NCBI RefSeq assembly: GCF_049860805.1
Contig: NZ_CP187555.1
Coordinates: forward strand, 1,116,001-1,180,000
Direction of reading: 5' to 3'
Origin: Parabacteroides sp900760525
GTDB lineage: Bacteria; Bacteroidota; Bacteroidia; Bacteroidales; Tannerellaceae
Length of the DNA: 64,000 nt
Shown here: positions 52,583 through 62,146 of the stretch, in pieces
How the letters are laid out: every line of letters begins with the position of its first letter
How positions within the stretch are numbered: the stretch's first letter is position 1
Program-made: the position numbers and the translations under genes
Notes under the pieces: model-generated
Databases searched by the model: none
The model's input: only the letters and a program-made list of their open reading frames with translations
Told to the model about the DNA's origin: nothing

Positions 52583-53503
52583 TTAATCTTCAACGGAAAT
52601 ACCCAAGACTTCACAAATGATGGCCTGGCGTGCGAACAGTCCGTTGCGCGCCTGTTGGATATAGTAAGCTTTCGGATTATCGTCCACATCGTATGCGATT
52701 TCGTTCACGCGAGGTAGCGGATGCAGGATGCGCAGGTTCTCGCGGCTGTTTTTCAGCATATCATTCTTGAGGATATACACATTCTTCACACGTTCGTACT
52801 CTTCCAGGTCGGTGAAACGTTCGCGTTGTACGCGTGTCATGTAGAGAATATCCGTCTGGTTGATGATGTCTTCCGTAAATTCCGTATATTCGTTGTATTT
52901 GATGCCATGCTTGTCGCAGAAGTTCTTTTGTTCGTCCGGCATGCGGAGTTCGTTCGGAGCGATGAAGTTGAATGTCGGGTTGAAATGGGACATACCCACG
53001 ATCAGTGAGTGCACGGTACGTCCGTATTTCAGGTCGCCCACCATCGTAATGGTCAGGTCGGTCAGCTTGCCTTGCGTCTTTTGAATGGAATATAAGTCCA
53101 GCATAGTTTGTGAAGGATGCTGGTTAGCCCCGTCTCCGGCATTGATGATCGGAATGTTTGTTACTTCCGAGGCGTAACGGGCAGCTCCTTCCAGGTGATG
53201 GCGCATAATGATAAGATCGACATAGTTGCTTACCATCAGGATGGTATCTTTCAGTGTTTCGCCTTTGGAGGAACTGGTCGTGGAAGCATCGGAGAAACCG
53301 ACTATACGTCCGCCCAACCGGTTCACGGCTGTCTCGAAACTCAAGCGGGTGCGAGTGGAGGGCTCGAAGAACAAGGTGGCTGCAACTTTGCCTTCCAGCA
53401 CCTTACGGTTCGGATTTGCTTCAAACTTCCTGGCGTTATCCAGAATACGAAGAATGTCCTCTTTGGAGCATTGGTCGATAGAAACTAAACTTTTACTTTT
53501 CAT
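52583..53503 (-). CDS. pyrB: Aspartate carbamoyltransferase catalytic subunit
   Basis: 306 aa. Carbamoyl-phosphate site 'FFEPSTRTRLSFETA' (about 48-62), 'IIMRHHLEGAARYASEV', 'DGANQHPSQTMLDLYSI' and 'GDLKYGRTVHSLI' are standard. Catalyses carbamoyl aspartate formation, the committed pyrimidine step. First gene of a transcript that continues with pyrI, a flavin reductase and a PorT-like gene. Confidence 0.97.
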   Translation of the reverse strand: MKSKSLVSIDQCSKEDILRILDNARKFEANPNRKVLEGKVAATLFFEPSTRTRLSFETAVNRLGGRIVGFSDASTTSSSKGETLKDTILMVSNYVDLIIMRHHLEGAARYASEVTNIPIINAGDGANQHPSQTMLDLYSIQKTQGKLTDLTITMVGDLKYGRTVHSLIVGMSHFNPTFNFIAPNELRMPDEQKNFCDKHGIKYNEYTEFTEDIINQTDILYMTRVQRERFTDLEEYERVKNVYILKNDMLKNSRENLRILHPLPRVNEIAYDVDDNPKAYYIQQARNGLFARQAIICEVLGISVED

Positions 53504-53530
53504 TGTTGTGTATATTCTGTCTTATGCCTA

Positions 53531-53538
53531 CAAAAGTA
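53531..53538 (-). promoter_or_regulatory. -7 box of pyrB
   Basis: Minus-strand TACTTTTG (TAnnTTTG) 27 bp before the pyrB start codon. No -33 element recognised. Confidence 0.5.
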
Positions 53539-53594
53539 TAGAAAAGGAATGAGGTATGAAGAATGAAAAATGAAGAATTTTCAGAGAAAAGCAG

Positions 53595-53638
53595 AAAAGG
53601 CCGGAGGTTTCTTATTTGCAACCTCCGGCCTTTTTTAT
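53595..53638 (-). terminator. Terminator after the alkaline phosphatase gene
   Basis: AAAAGGCCGGAGGTT pairs with AACCTCCGGCCTTTT; stem 15 bp, loop 10 nt. On the minus strand it is followed by TTTTCTG, on the + strand by TTTTTTATTTT. It lies 19 bp beyond the phosphatase stop. Confidence 0.88.
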
Positions 53639-53656
53639 TTTAGTTCGGGATATCTT

Positions 53657-55351
53657 TTATTGAAGATATTCTACCAATTTTGTCGGCAGGTAGAATGTGT
53701 TGTTTTTGTCAACATATACGATTACCGAATTGAGGCGGATTTCTTCCTGGCCTTTCTTACCGATCGTCACGATGTTGCTGAACGGCGTGATATTGATTTG
53801 TTTCTTTTTGTTCTTGACAACCAATGAAGGGGAACCTTTTTCGTCTTTCGCCGGAACGATTTCGCATTTGAAGTTTTTGAACACTTCGGTGTGAGGGGCG
53901 AAGTTATCGGCTGTCAGCCCTTCCAGCGTGTCGTGCGTCATGCCGAACAGGGCGCAGAGATATTGGTTCAGTTCGATATTCGTGTGCATACCGACCGGCA
54001 GGCTTGCACGGTCAGGATGGTAAGCGGCGAGGAATACCTCTTCGCCCGTATGGCCGCCGGTTGTGAAACCGAAGCAAGTGTGTGAAGTCAGTAACTGTGA
54101 CATGAAAGAAGTCAGGGAACCACTGTATAAGGAACCTTTGCCTTCGGTCGAACGTTCGTTTTCCGGGATCGGGCTGTTCTTGTAGTCTTTGCAATGGTTC
54201 AGGGCATCCAGTTCTTCAGGTGTCAGCTCGAAGCCTGCATACGTGCGGAATACGTTCTGTACTTCGGAAGCCGGAACGCTGTTCACCTTCTTGGCAAAAC
54301 CTTCGGCGGTCAACTTATACAAGGAAAGCTGGTGGAAGAGTTGGTCTTTGCTCAGTTTGTCGTACCCTTTGCAGTCGCGACGGCCGATGCTGATACCGCT
54401 GTTGCCGTGGTCGGGAACCATGATAACGGCAGTCTCGCCATTCTGGCGGGCAAATTCGAGAGCTGCACCGCAGGCACGGTCGTAAGCCAGGAAGTCTGTA
54501 GCCATACCGACCGGGTCGTTTGCGTGAGCCGCCCAGTCGACCTTGCTGCCTTCCACCATCAGGAAGAAGCCGTTCGGGTTCTGGGACAGCTTCTCGATAG
54601 CTTTGCGTGTCATCTCTTCCAGAGAAGGTTGTTCAGCCGGGTCGCGGTCGATGTCGTAAGCCATTTCCCTGTCGCCGAACAAAGCCCACATATTGTTGCC
54701 TTTGTAATTGCGCATACCGGCGATGTCGTTTTTGAAGACACCGTATCCGTTACCTTTCAGGTAGGCTTCGCTCTCTTCGGGAAGCAGGCTGACGCCGCCT
54801 CCGATCACTACGTTCAAGTCGTTGTGGGCCATCTGCGGGGCGATCCATTCATATTTGCCACGGTTGTAACTGTGGGCGGAGCAGTCGGCCGGCGTTGCGT
54901 GCGGGAATTCGCAGGTGAATACCAATCCTGTTGATTTGCCTTGTGTCATTTTAGCAGCTTCCAGGACAGTTGTCAGCGGTTGGAAAGCGCGTGCAGGATC
55001 GGTCGGGTAGATGTCGTTATCGCCGTCGTTCTCCGGATAGGTGGATACGTAGCCTGTACGGCTGGGCTGTCCCGTCATGTAACAGGAAGTCGTAGGAGCC
55101 GAGTCGCCGATCGGTGCATTCGAGGAATGTGTGCGGACCGTTCCGCAGAGATACGGGTCGAGGTTCAATTTCGGCTTGTCGGGATTGGTGTACCATTGCA
55201 GCCAACGCGCCATGGAAACTGTTCCCAATGATGTCCCGTCCGGAATCAGAAGAATGACATTCTTCACCGGTTTTACGTTTTCAACGTCCTGAGCTTTTAC
55301 CGGCACGAAGATGACAGCCAGTAACAGGAGAAGTGTAATTGTTTTTTTCAT
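53657..55351 (-). CDS. phoA: Secreted alkaline phosphatase
   Basis: 564 aa with signal peptide 1-20. The metal and nucleophile region is 'NVILLIPDGTSLGTVSMARW' (Asp ligand) and 'APIGDSAPTTSCYMTG' with DSA as in E. coli PhoA, so Ser is the expected nucleophile. Other ligands appear in 'MVEGSKVDWAAHANDP', 'VIMVPDHGNSG' and 'TGGHTGEEV'. Hydrolyses phosphomonoesters in the periplasm. 100 residues longer than E. coli PhoA, as usual in Bacteroidetes, with a C-terminal extension of beta character. 12 bp after the M24 peptidase gene. Confidence 0.92.
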   Translation of the reverse strand: MKKTITLLLLLAVIFVPVKAQDVENVKPVKNVILLIPDGTSLGTVSMARWLQWYTNPDKPKLNLDPYLCGTVRTHSSNAPIGDSAPTTSCYMTGQPSRTGYVSTYPENDGDNDIYPTDPARAFQPLTTVLEAAKMTQGKSTGLVFTCEFPHATPADCSAHSYNRGKYEWIAPQMAHNDLNVVIGGGVSLLPEESEAYLKGNGYGVFKNDIAGMRNYKGNNMWALFGDREMAYDIDRDPAEQPSLEEMTRKAIEKLSQNPNGFFLMVEGSKVDWAAHANDPVGMATDFLAYDRACGAALEFARQNGETAVIMVPDHGNSGISIGRRDCKGYDKLSKDQLFHQLSLYKLTAEGFAKKVNSVPASEVQNVFRTYAGFELTPEELDALNHCKDYKNSPIPENERSTEGKGSLYSGSLTSFMSQLLTSHTCFGFTTGGHTGEEVFLAAYHPDRASLPVGMHTNIELNQYLCALFGMTHDTLEGLTADNFAPHTEVFKNFKCEIVPAKDEKGSPSLVVKNKKKQINITPFSNIVTIGKKGQEEIRLNSVIVYVDKNNTFYLPTKLVEYLQ

Positions 55352-55363
55352 GTTTTTACTATT

Positions 55364-56545
55364 TTATAGTTGTATGATTTCTTCTGCAAATTGCGTGATC
55401 TTCTCCAGGCCGGTTTCCGTAACCAGGAAACTGTTTTCGATACCGACGGCACCGACACCCGGAATCACGTATTTCGGTTCGAGTGCAAATACCATGTTCG
55501 GTTCGAGCACCTCTTTCGAGCGGGGCGTAAGTACCGGAAGTTCGTTTATCTGGATGCCGATTCCGTGCCCTACGAATTTAGCTTGTTGCTTGGTTCCCAT
55601 GAAATAGGCACCGAGTCCCTGGTTCTCAGTGATCCTGGCGGCGATGTTATACAGTTCGGCGCATGGGGTTCCCGGCCGGGCGATATTCTCGATCTCGCTT
55701 TCGATAAGGAGGGCGGTCTGATGTGCCCGGTAAGCAAGCTCGGTCAGGCGGCCAACGGAGAACACACGTGTCATATCCGTCATATAAGCCGTATAGTTTC
55801 CCGCCATATCGACCATAATGGCCGTCCCTTCTTTCAGTACCGTCCCGTTCGCACCCAGCGGACAGGAAGTGTCGATACCGCCGCCACCTAAGGCGAAGTC
55901 GAAAGGAGAGGGAGTTTCGGCGTTTTCTCCTGCCAGAATGCTTCCCATAAAAATATCCATATTGGCACCGAATGCGCGGAAAATCCCGATGGAACCATTC
56001 TTACGCATCCGTTTTTCTATCTCGTACTGGAATTCGAGGTCTGTCATTCCGGGACGGAAACATTCGGGAATCTCGGCGTATGTCCTGGCATGGTGTTCAG
56101 CCGAGAGACGGAACATTCCGATCTCGTACGGCGTCTTTATCTGGCGCAGTTCACGCATCATTGCGGTAGCGTTTCCGGTCTCTTTGGGATTGAAGATGTT
56201 TTGCAGACGTATATAGTCGTTGTACGTCAACTCGTCGGCTTCGAGCAGGAGCTTTTCCGGCATTTCCAGTCCGTGTGAAGCGAACAGTTCAGCCATTTGT
56301 TCCGGTTTGCGGATGTATTCGACATGATCGCCGGTCAGTCCGTTCGGCCGTTTCACAAAGAACCAGGGAGCACCTTCCGCCGGAAGATAGAAGTAGCCGC
56401 TAAAGATACGTCCGGTTGTATAATACAGATTCACGTCTACGGTGAGCAGGCACCCGTCGGCGTTTATCTTTTGCATTGCCTGTTGCATACGGTCCCATTT
56501 CAACTTGAGATCGCCAATCAATTCTTTTTGTATCATTTCCAACAC
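55364..56545 (-). CDS. M24-family metallopeptidase (Xaa-Pro peptidase-like)
   Basis: 393 aa, N-terminal creatinase/prolidase-like domain (1-145) and C-terminal 'pita-bread' M24 domain. Metal-binding residues are seen in 'IMVDMAGNYTAYMTDMTRVF' (two Asp), 'GHGIGIQINELPVL' (His) and 'FALEPKYVIPGVGAVGIENSF' (two Glu). It most likely cleaves X-Pro bonds; some relatives are creatinases without peptidase activity. Cytoplasmic, no signal. First gene of a transcript with phoA. Confidence 0.9.
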   Translation of the reverse strand: MLEMIQKELIGDLKLKWDRMQQAMQKINADGCLLTVDVNLYYTTGRIFSGYFYLPAEGAPWFFVKRPNGLTGDHVEYIRKPEQMAELFASHGLEMPEKLLLEADELTYNDYIRLQNIFNPKETGNATAMMRELRQIKTPYEIGMFRLSAEHHARTYAEIPECFRPGMTDLEFQYEIEKRMRKNGSIGIFRAFGANMDIFMGSILAGENAETPSPFDFALGGGGIDTSCPLGANGTVLKEGTAIMVDMAGNYTAYMTDMTRVFSVGRLTELAYRAHQTALLIESEIENIARPGTPCAELYNIAARITENQGLGAYFMGTKQQAKFVGHGIGIQINELPVLTPRSKEVLEPNMVFALEPKYVIPGVGAVGIENSFLVTETGLEKITQFAEEIIQL

Positions 56546-56562
56546 TTATTTTTATCCGGCAC

Positions 56563-56570
56563 CAAAGATA
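56563..56570 (-). promoter_or_regulatory. -7 box of the M24 peptidase-phoA transcript
   Basis: Minus-strand TATCTTTG, consensus, 17 bp before the start codon of the M24 gene. Confidence 0.6.
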
Positions 56571-56622
56571 TTAAATTAATGCCGGGATTGGAATGATTTC
56601 GGATATTAATTCTTGATTAAAT

Positions 56623-57588
56623 TTAGAATTGTTCGAGCACTTGTATCCGCTTTTCGATGGGTGGATGAGTGGCGAAAAGTCCGTTTAAACCGCTCAGTGA
56701 ACTTTTGGCCTGTTTGCCCGGATGTTCGATAAATAGCTGGGCGACGTCTTCGCGTGTAACGGCTTCAATGTCGGGATCGGCCGATATTTTCCGCAGTGCA
56801 CTGGCAAGGGCGAGCGGGTTTTTCGTCATTTCGGCGGCGCCTGCATCAGCCATATATTCCCGTTTCCGGGAGATGGCAAAACGCATCAGGATAGAGAAGA
56901 AATAGCCGATGGCAGCTACCACCATCACTAATACGATGATGATTGCAGTATTGTTTTTCTCGTCCCTTCTGCTTCCGACCGACGAATAGTAAACGGAACG
57001 CATGGCCATCTGTGCGAGCATGGCGAAGATACCGACAAAAACAATCGACACGATCATCAGGCGCACATCCTTGTTGCGGATATGCGACAGCTCGTGTGCA
57101 ATGACCGCCTCCAGTTCCTGGTCGTCCAGTTTGTCGATGATTCCCCGCGAGAGGCTGACGGTATAGGTCCTTTCGTTGATGCCGCTTGCAAAAGCATTCA
57201 GCGAATCGTCGTTGATGATATTGATCTTGGGCATTTTCATCCCTTGGCTCATACACAGGTTCTCCACTAAGTTATATACCCTTTTGTTTTCCATTCTCGA
57301 CAAAGGCTCGGAACCGGTTGCCGAATTGATAATGCTTGTATTGGCAAAATAGGCGATGATAAACCAAATCAATACGCCTCCCAACACGTATGGTGCCAAA
57401 TGGAGAAACATCCGGGTGGAAGCGTTGAGCGGTTCGGCTTGCATCATGTCATTGCCGTTTGCTAATAAGGAAAATAGGTAGCAAAACAAAAAGAGCAATC
57501 CCATTACCAGGCAGGGAAACAAGAAAAGCAGGAGCAGGGATCGGAAATTGTTCCTGCTCTGTTGGGTCTGTATACCTACGTATTGCAT
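56623..57588 (-). CDS. M48-family membrane metalloprotease (HtpX-like)
   Basis: 321 aa. Two N-terminal membrane helices ('LLLFLFPCLVMGLLFLFCYL', 'PYVLGGVLIWFIIAYFAN') and two later ones surround the zinc site 'EAVIAHELSHIRNKDVRLM' (HExxH) with the third ligand in 'SRKREYMADAGAAEM'. Related to HtpX, which degrades damaged membrane proteins. The gene is 2 bp after lemA on the same strand, a pairing seen often in bacteria, so the two act from one transcript. Confidence 0.93.
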   Translation of the reverse strand: MQYVGIQTQQSRNNFRSLLLLFLFPCLVMGLLFLFCYLFSLLANGNDMMQAEPLNASTRMFLHLAPYVLGGVLIWFIIAYFANTSIINSATGSEPLSRMENKRVYNLVENLCMSQGMKMPKINIINDDSLNAFASGINERTYTVSLSRGIIDKLDDQELEAVIAHELSHIRNKDVRLMIVSIVFVGIFAMLAQMAMRSVYYSSVGSRRDEKNNTAIIIVLVMVVAAIGYFFSILMRFAISRKREYMADAGAAEMTKNPLALASALRKISADPDIEAVTREDVAQLFIEHPGKQAKSSLSGLNGLFATHPPIEKRIQVLEQF

Positions 57589-57590
57589 TC

Positions 57591-58148
57591 TTAGAACTTG
57601 ATTTTAGGTGCTTCTTCGAGTGTCGCGCGCTGTTCGCCCAGGTCAAACATCATTTCCTTCTTGAAGCCGAACGTACCGGCGATCAGGTTGGACGGGAATG
57701 TTTCGACGGCATTGTTCAGTTCTTTCGTTGCCGAATTGAAATAGCGGCGTACGGCAGCCAGTTTGTTTTCCAGATCCGAAATTTCTTCCTGCAACTGCAA
57801 GAAGTTCTGGTTGGCTTTCAGATCGGGATAAGCTTCGAGCGTGATCTTCAATCCGGAAAGGGCGGAAGTCAGGGCATTTTCAGCCACGATCTTGTCGTCG
57901 ATCGTTTTGGCACTGATCGCTCCGTTACGGGCGTTGATGACGCGTTCCAGTGTCTCTTTCTCATGTGAGGCATAGCCTTTGACCGTCTCAACCAACTGGG
58001 GAATAAGGTCATGGCGTTGCTTGAGCTGCACATCGATGTCGGCAAACGCGTTCTCGCGGTTGTTACGCAATTTCACTAACGAATTATACAAAGAAACGAT
58101 CCAGATTGCCAGGATCACGATCACTGCTATTAAAATGATTGCTGTCAT
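57591..58148 (-). CDS. LemA-family protein
   Basis: 185 aa. A short N-terminal membrane helix ('AIILIAVIVILAIWIVSLYN') then a four-helix bundle with the family signature 'AFADIDVQLKQRHDLIPQLV' and 'YPDLKANQNFLQLQEEISDL'. Function in membranes is unknown; linked by position to M48/HtpX-like protease. Complete. Confidence 0.96.
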   Translation of the reverse strand: MTAIILIAVIVILAIWIVSLYNSLVKLRNNRENAFADIDVQLKQRHDLIPQLVETVKGYASHEKETLERVINARNGAISAKTIDDKIVAENALTSALSGLKITLEAYPDLKANQNFLQLQEEISDLENKLAAVRRYFNSATKELNNAVETFPSNLIAGTFGFKKEMMFDLGEQRATLEEAPKIKF

Positions 58149-58175
58149 TGTCTTTACTTTTTTAGGTTAATAATG

Positions 58176-58183
58176 CAAAGTTA
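58176..58183 (-). promoter_or_regulatory. -7 box of lemA-htpX
   Basis: Minus-strand TAACTTTG, consensus, 28 bp before the lemA start codon. Confidence 0.55.
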
Positions 58184-58503
58184 CTACAAAAAAGTGAAAT
58201 GCGGAAAGATATAGTGATAGAATTGAGTTACAAGGGTTTTGGTTGAAGTGGCGATAATCCGTGAAGCCATTACAATCCCTGCCGAAGCCAAATCCTGACG
58301 CCGCTACGTTACTTGTTCGTAACCATGCCCGAAAATGCGACAAACGGGTACGAATAGCGAAACAAGGCTCTAAGGAATAGTGAGTTATCCATAACTCATG
58401 CGAAAAATCAGGTTACGGAAAAAGATTGCGCCGTTCCTCCCCGTTTTGCGTACCAACACCGGACTCTTCACCAACTAATTTTGAAACCCAAAAATTAAGG
58501 ACA

Positions 58504-59650
58504 ATGAAGAGTACATTTTCAGTAATCTACTACCTCAAGCGTCAGGTAGTGAAAAAGGACGGGACAGTTCCCGTCATGGGACGCATCACGGTGGACGGCA
58601 GCCAGACGCAGTTCAGCTGCAAACTGACTGTCGATCCGAAACTGTGGGACACCAAAGGTGGACGTGTCACGGGCAGAAGCACGGCGGCACTCGAAACGAA
58701 CCGTATGCTTGACAAGATGCGGGTACGCATCAACAGGCATTATCAGGAAATCATGGAGCGTGACAACTTCGTCACGGCGGAGAAGGTGAAGAACGCCTTT
58801 CTCGGACTGGAACACCGCTACCACACGCTGATGCAGGTGTTCCGCCAGCACAACGAGGACTACGAGAAGCAGGTGGAGGCAGGCATGAAAGCCAAAGGCA
58901 CGCTGCTGAAGTACCGCACCGTTTACAAGCACATGCAAGAGTTCCTCGACATCCGCTACCATGTGAAGGACATCGCCCTAAAAGAGCTTACCCCGGCTTT
59001 CATCTCCGACTTCGAGATGTTCCTGCGCACGGACAAGCACTGCTGCACCAATACCGTGTGGCTGTACGTCTGCCCGTTACGGACGATGGTATTCATCGCC
59101 ATCAACAACGAGTGGCTGACGCGCGACCCGTTCCGCGAGTATGAAATCAAGAAGGAGGAAACAACACGCAGTTTCCTGACCAAAGATGAGATCCGCCTGC
59201 TGATGGAGGGGAAACTGAAAAACGCCAAACAGGAATTGTACCGCGACCTCTACCTGTTCTGCGCCTTCACGGGGCTGTCGTTCGCGGATATGCGCAACCT
59301 TACGGAAGAGAATATCCGCACCTACTTCGACGAACACGAGTGGATAAACATCAACCGCCAGAAAACGGGCGTGGTGTCCAACATCCGCCTGCTCGACATC
59401 GCCAACCGCATAATCGGCAAATACCGGGGACTGTGCGGGGACGGCAGGATATTTCCCGTTCCGCATTATAACACGTGCCTTGCCGGTATCCGTGCCGTCG
59501 CCAAGCGTTGCGGCATCACCAAGCATATCACGTGGCATCAGAGCCGCCACACGGCAGCCACGACGATATTCCTCTCCAACGGTGTTCCCATCGAAACGGT
59601 CAGCTCCATGCTCGGACACAAGAGCATAAAGACGACGCAGATTTACGCAA
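58504..59650 (+). CDS. Tyrosine integrase, exon 1 (interrupted by a group II intron)
   Basis: Residues 1-382 of a 411-aa IntDOT-like integrase, starting at ATG 58504 (MKSTFSVIYYLKRQVVKKDG); the longer frame from 58426 lacks support. N-terminal arm and core-binding domains (about 1-220) are followed by the catalytic domain, with 'TGLSFADMRNL' (Ser in place of the usual first Arg, as described for IntDOT), 'WHQSRHTAATTIF' (HxxR) and 'GHKSIKTTQIYA' with Tyr381. The gene breaks off 4 nt after the Tyr codon at the intron; read straight on, translation gains SAPRMVA and stops at 59673 (389 aa). Joined to 62147-62235 the frame is whole. Confidence 0.92.
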
Positions 59651-60223
59651 GTGCGCCCAGAATGGTCGCTTAATAAATACTTCTTTAGCAAGAAGTTAGG
59701 ATTGGGTTCGATATAATCCTATCGTCAATCAGTTTATCCAAAGGGGAAACCTGGTGGGGAGTGTAGCATACTGATTAAAGCCCTAAGTCTACTAATAGTC
59801 AAGTAGCGACTGAGGGGCAAGACGAAAAGACATACATAAGGATGAAGCCTTGATTGGTTGAACGATAGTTCTGTGGTACCAAATCTTGCAACAACGGAAG
59901 ACTATTATACATACGTTGTTTCATAGTACTCTGCCTATTTTGTGCGTTAGTGCAGAGCATAAAGAACCGACTATGACACAGCCGCAATAAGCGGACAAGA
60001 ACGAAAGTCGCATCCGACAGTATGACGTGCTAATAGTTATTAAGAGAACTAACTGGGGATTACCTAAGTCGGAACGCTGGAATAAACAGCTATAAAGAAA
60101 GCTTTTGAATATCCGATATGGTAACGGAACTTCCGTAGTAGTCCGAGCAAGGGAAAGCCTTGTACATGGCGAAGGGAAGTAGTCTGTAATTTTAATACAA
60201 ACAACGGAAAACGTGAGAGACGT

Positions 60224-62032
60224 ATGAGAAATCCAGAGCAAGTATTAAACATTTTAGCTGGACACAGCAACGAGCCTGAGTATAAATACGAAAGGCTCTA
60301 CCGTATTCTATTCAATGAACAGATGTTCTTTGTCGCCTACCAACGTATGTATGCAAAGCCGGGAAACATGACACCCGGCACAGATGGCAAAACAGAGGAT
60401 GAAATGAGCATCGATAGGATAAACAAACTCATAAAGAGTATAAAGGATGAGACTTATAGCCCCAATCCTGCAAAGAGAATTTACATTCCGAAAAAGAATG
60501 GGAAAATGCGTCCGTTAGGAATACTGTCTTTTGAAGACAAATTGGTTCAAGAGGTAGTAAGAATGGTGCTTGAAGCCATATATGAGGGACACTTTGAGTG
60601 GACATCGCACGGTTTCAGACCAAACCGAAGCTGTCACACAGCACTGAAAAGTCTACAAAACAATTTCAACGGTGCAAAATGGTTCATTGAGGGAGATATA
60701 AAAGGCTTCTTTGACAACATAGACCATGATGTGCTGATAGAAATAATGAAAGGTAGAATAGCAGATGACAGATTTCTTCGTCTGATACGGAAATTCCTCA
60801 ATGCAGGGTACATGGAAGAGTGGCAATTCAACAAGACTTATTCAGGGACACCGCAAGGTGGTATTATAAGTCCTATTTTGGCAAATATATACCTTGACAA
60901 GTTCGATAAATACATGGAAGAATATGCCAACAAATTCAATAAAGGGACAATCAGAAGTCGTAACAAGGACATTTGCAAACTCAACAACAGAGTACACTAC
61001 CTAAAGCGTAGGATAAACGAAGTGAAGGATGCAAACGAAAGAACAAAAATGGTAGAAGAACTGCACGAAAAGCAGAAGCGGATACTAACAATGCCAAGTG
61101 GCAACGATATGGATAGAAATTTTCGCAGACTGAGATATGTGCGCTACGCCGATGATTTTCTAATCGGGGTTATCGGAACGAAAAATGAATGTGAGACAAT
61201 CAAAGCTGACATCACTAGGTTTATGCAGGAAAAGTTAAGGCTGGAGATGTCACAGGAAAAAACTTTGATTACAAATGCACAAGACAGCGCAAAATTTTTG
61301 GTTTACGAAATATATGTCCGTAAAGACTATGCCACAAAGAGAAACAGTAACGGAACAGTGCGCAGATACTTCAACGGGAATGTGATATTGCACGTTTCAA
61401 GAGAAGTAATCAAGAATAAACTGCTCAGCCTCGAAGCCATGAAAGTTGTCACCAAACACGGCAAGGAAACATGGGTGTCAAAAGGCAGGACTTATATGAT
61501 TGACAATGAAGCGCACGAGATTGTATCTCAGTTTAATACCGAAATACGAGGGTTCTATAACTATTACTCAATAGCAAACAATGCATCGGCTTTGGGACGC
61601 TCTTTCGGCTGTATTATGAAGTTCTCCATGTACAAAACTCTTGCTCAAAAGCTGAATATGTCAGTGAGAAAAGTCATTGAAACATACCGCAAGGACAATC
61701 TCTTTGTCGTGCCTTTTGTAAACAAGGGAGGAGAAACCAAGTACAGGGTATTCTACAATGAGGGTTACGCCCGTAAAACGGATTGTGAAACAGCCCCAAG
61801 TGACAATCTGCCGTATATGTTCAAAACGCCATCGTTGAGTTTGATAGAAAGGCTTACAACAAAAACGTGCGAACTATGTGGCAAGCACGGAGAAGTGGTA
61901 ATGCATCATGTCCGCACTCTCAAAGAGTTAAAAGGTAAAAATGACTGGGAACGCAAAATGCTCCATATGCACAGAAAGACTTTGGTCGTATGCGCGGAGT
62001 GTAACGCAAAAATCCAGAGCTGTGATAAGTAA
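60224..62032 (+). CDS. ltrA: Group II intron reverse transcriptase/maturase (LtrA-like)
   Basis: 602 aa, within one or two residues of LtrA's length and the same domain order. RT0-RT7: 'YERLYRILFNEQMFFVAYQ', 'YIPKKNGKMRPLGILSFEDK' (RT1), 'FRPNRSCHTALKSLQ', 'WFIEGDIKGFFDNIDH' (RT3, first Asp), 'GTPQGGIISPILANIYL' (RT4), 'YVRYADDFLIGV' (RT5, YADD), 'LRLEMSQEKTLITNA' (RT6). The X/maturase domain covers about 380-490, and the C-terminal HNH endonuclease has 'CELCGKHGEVVMHHV' and 'LVVCAECNAKIQSC'. It helps splicing and, with the endonuclease, target cleavage during retrohoming. No break seen. Confidence 0.96.
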   Translation: MRNPEQVLNILAGHSNEPEYKYERLYRILFNEQMFFVAYQRMYAKPGNMTPGTDGKTEDEMSIDRINKLIKSIKDETYSPNPAKRIYIPKKNGKMRPLGILSFEDKLVQEVVRMVLEAIYEGHFEWTSHGFRPNRSCHTALKSLQNNFNGAKWFIEGDIKGFFDNIDHDVLIEIMKGRIADDRFLRLIRKFLNAGYMEEWQFNKTYSGTPQGGIISPILANIYLDKFDKYMEEYANKFNKGTIRSRNKDICKLNNRVHYLKRRINEVKDANERTKMVEELHEKQKRILTMPSGNDMDRNFRRLRYVRYADDFLIGVIGTKNECETIKADITRFMQEKLRLEMSQEKTLITNAQDSAKFLVYEIYVRKDYATKRNSNGTVRRYFNGNVILHVSREVIKNKLLSLEAMKVVTKHGKETWVSKGRTYMIDNEAHEIVSQFNTEIRGFYNYYSIANNASALGRSFGCIMKFSMYKTLAQKLNMSVRKVIETYRKDNLFVVPFVNKGGETKYRVFYNEGYARKTDCETAPSDNLPYMFKTPSLSLIERLTTKTCELCGKHGEVVMHHVRTLKELKGKNDWERKMLHMHRKTLVVCAECNAKIQSCDK

Positions 62033-62051
62033 AAATGATGTTACAGATGGA

Positions 62052-62085
62052 GAGCCGTATACATGGAGACGTGTAAGTACGGTTC
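62052..62085 (+). ncRNA. Group II intron domain V
   Basis: 34-nt hairpin starting GAGCCGTATACAT and ending AAGTACGGTTC; the catalytic AGC triad is at 62053-62055, the GAGA tetraloop at its tip around 62066-62069, and a two-nt bulge on the 3' side. Closely similar to Ll.LtrB domain V. Confidence 0.95.
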
Positions 62086-62146
62086 GGGGGCAGGTAAACG
62101 AAAACCTACCGCTGTAAAGCGGAAAGGCGTTGTTTGCCGAGCCTAC

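Larger units (their letters stand above)
59651..62146 (+). mobile_element. Group II intron, Ll.LtrB-like (2,496 bp), within the integrase gene
   Basis: The 5' end GTGCGCCCAGAATGG is that of Ll.LtrB-type introns (GTGCGCCCAGAT...). The structured 5' part (59651-60223, domains I-III) leads to an LtrA-like ORF in domain IV (60224-62032), domain V at 62052-62085 and a final domain VI ending CCTAC, with the AY 3' end group II introns need. The 5' exon ends GCAA and the 3' exon begins AGATAACC; joined they read GCA AAG ATA ACC in the integrase frame (A-K-I-T). A possible EBS1 (TGCGT at 59943-59947) could pair with ACGCA of the exon, a weak guess. All parts for splicing and retrohoming look intact. 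Confidence 0.95.

Noticed and set aside
52543..52689. 49-codon N-terminal extension of pyrI
   Set aside because: It overlaps the end of pyrB and a short tandem repeat; PyrI normally starts near the MSAEKKKEL Met.
58200..58503. tRNA gene as integration target
   Set aside because: The region does not fold into a cloverleaf by eye and lacks TTC/T-loop and anticodon features.
60224..62032. Retron or DGR-type reverse transcriptase
   Set aside because: The RT has the LtrA domain order with maturase and HNH parts, and sits between a group II 5' end and domains V/VI.
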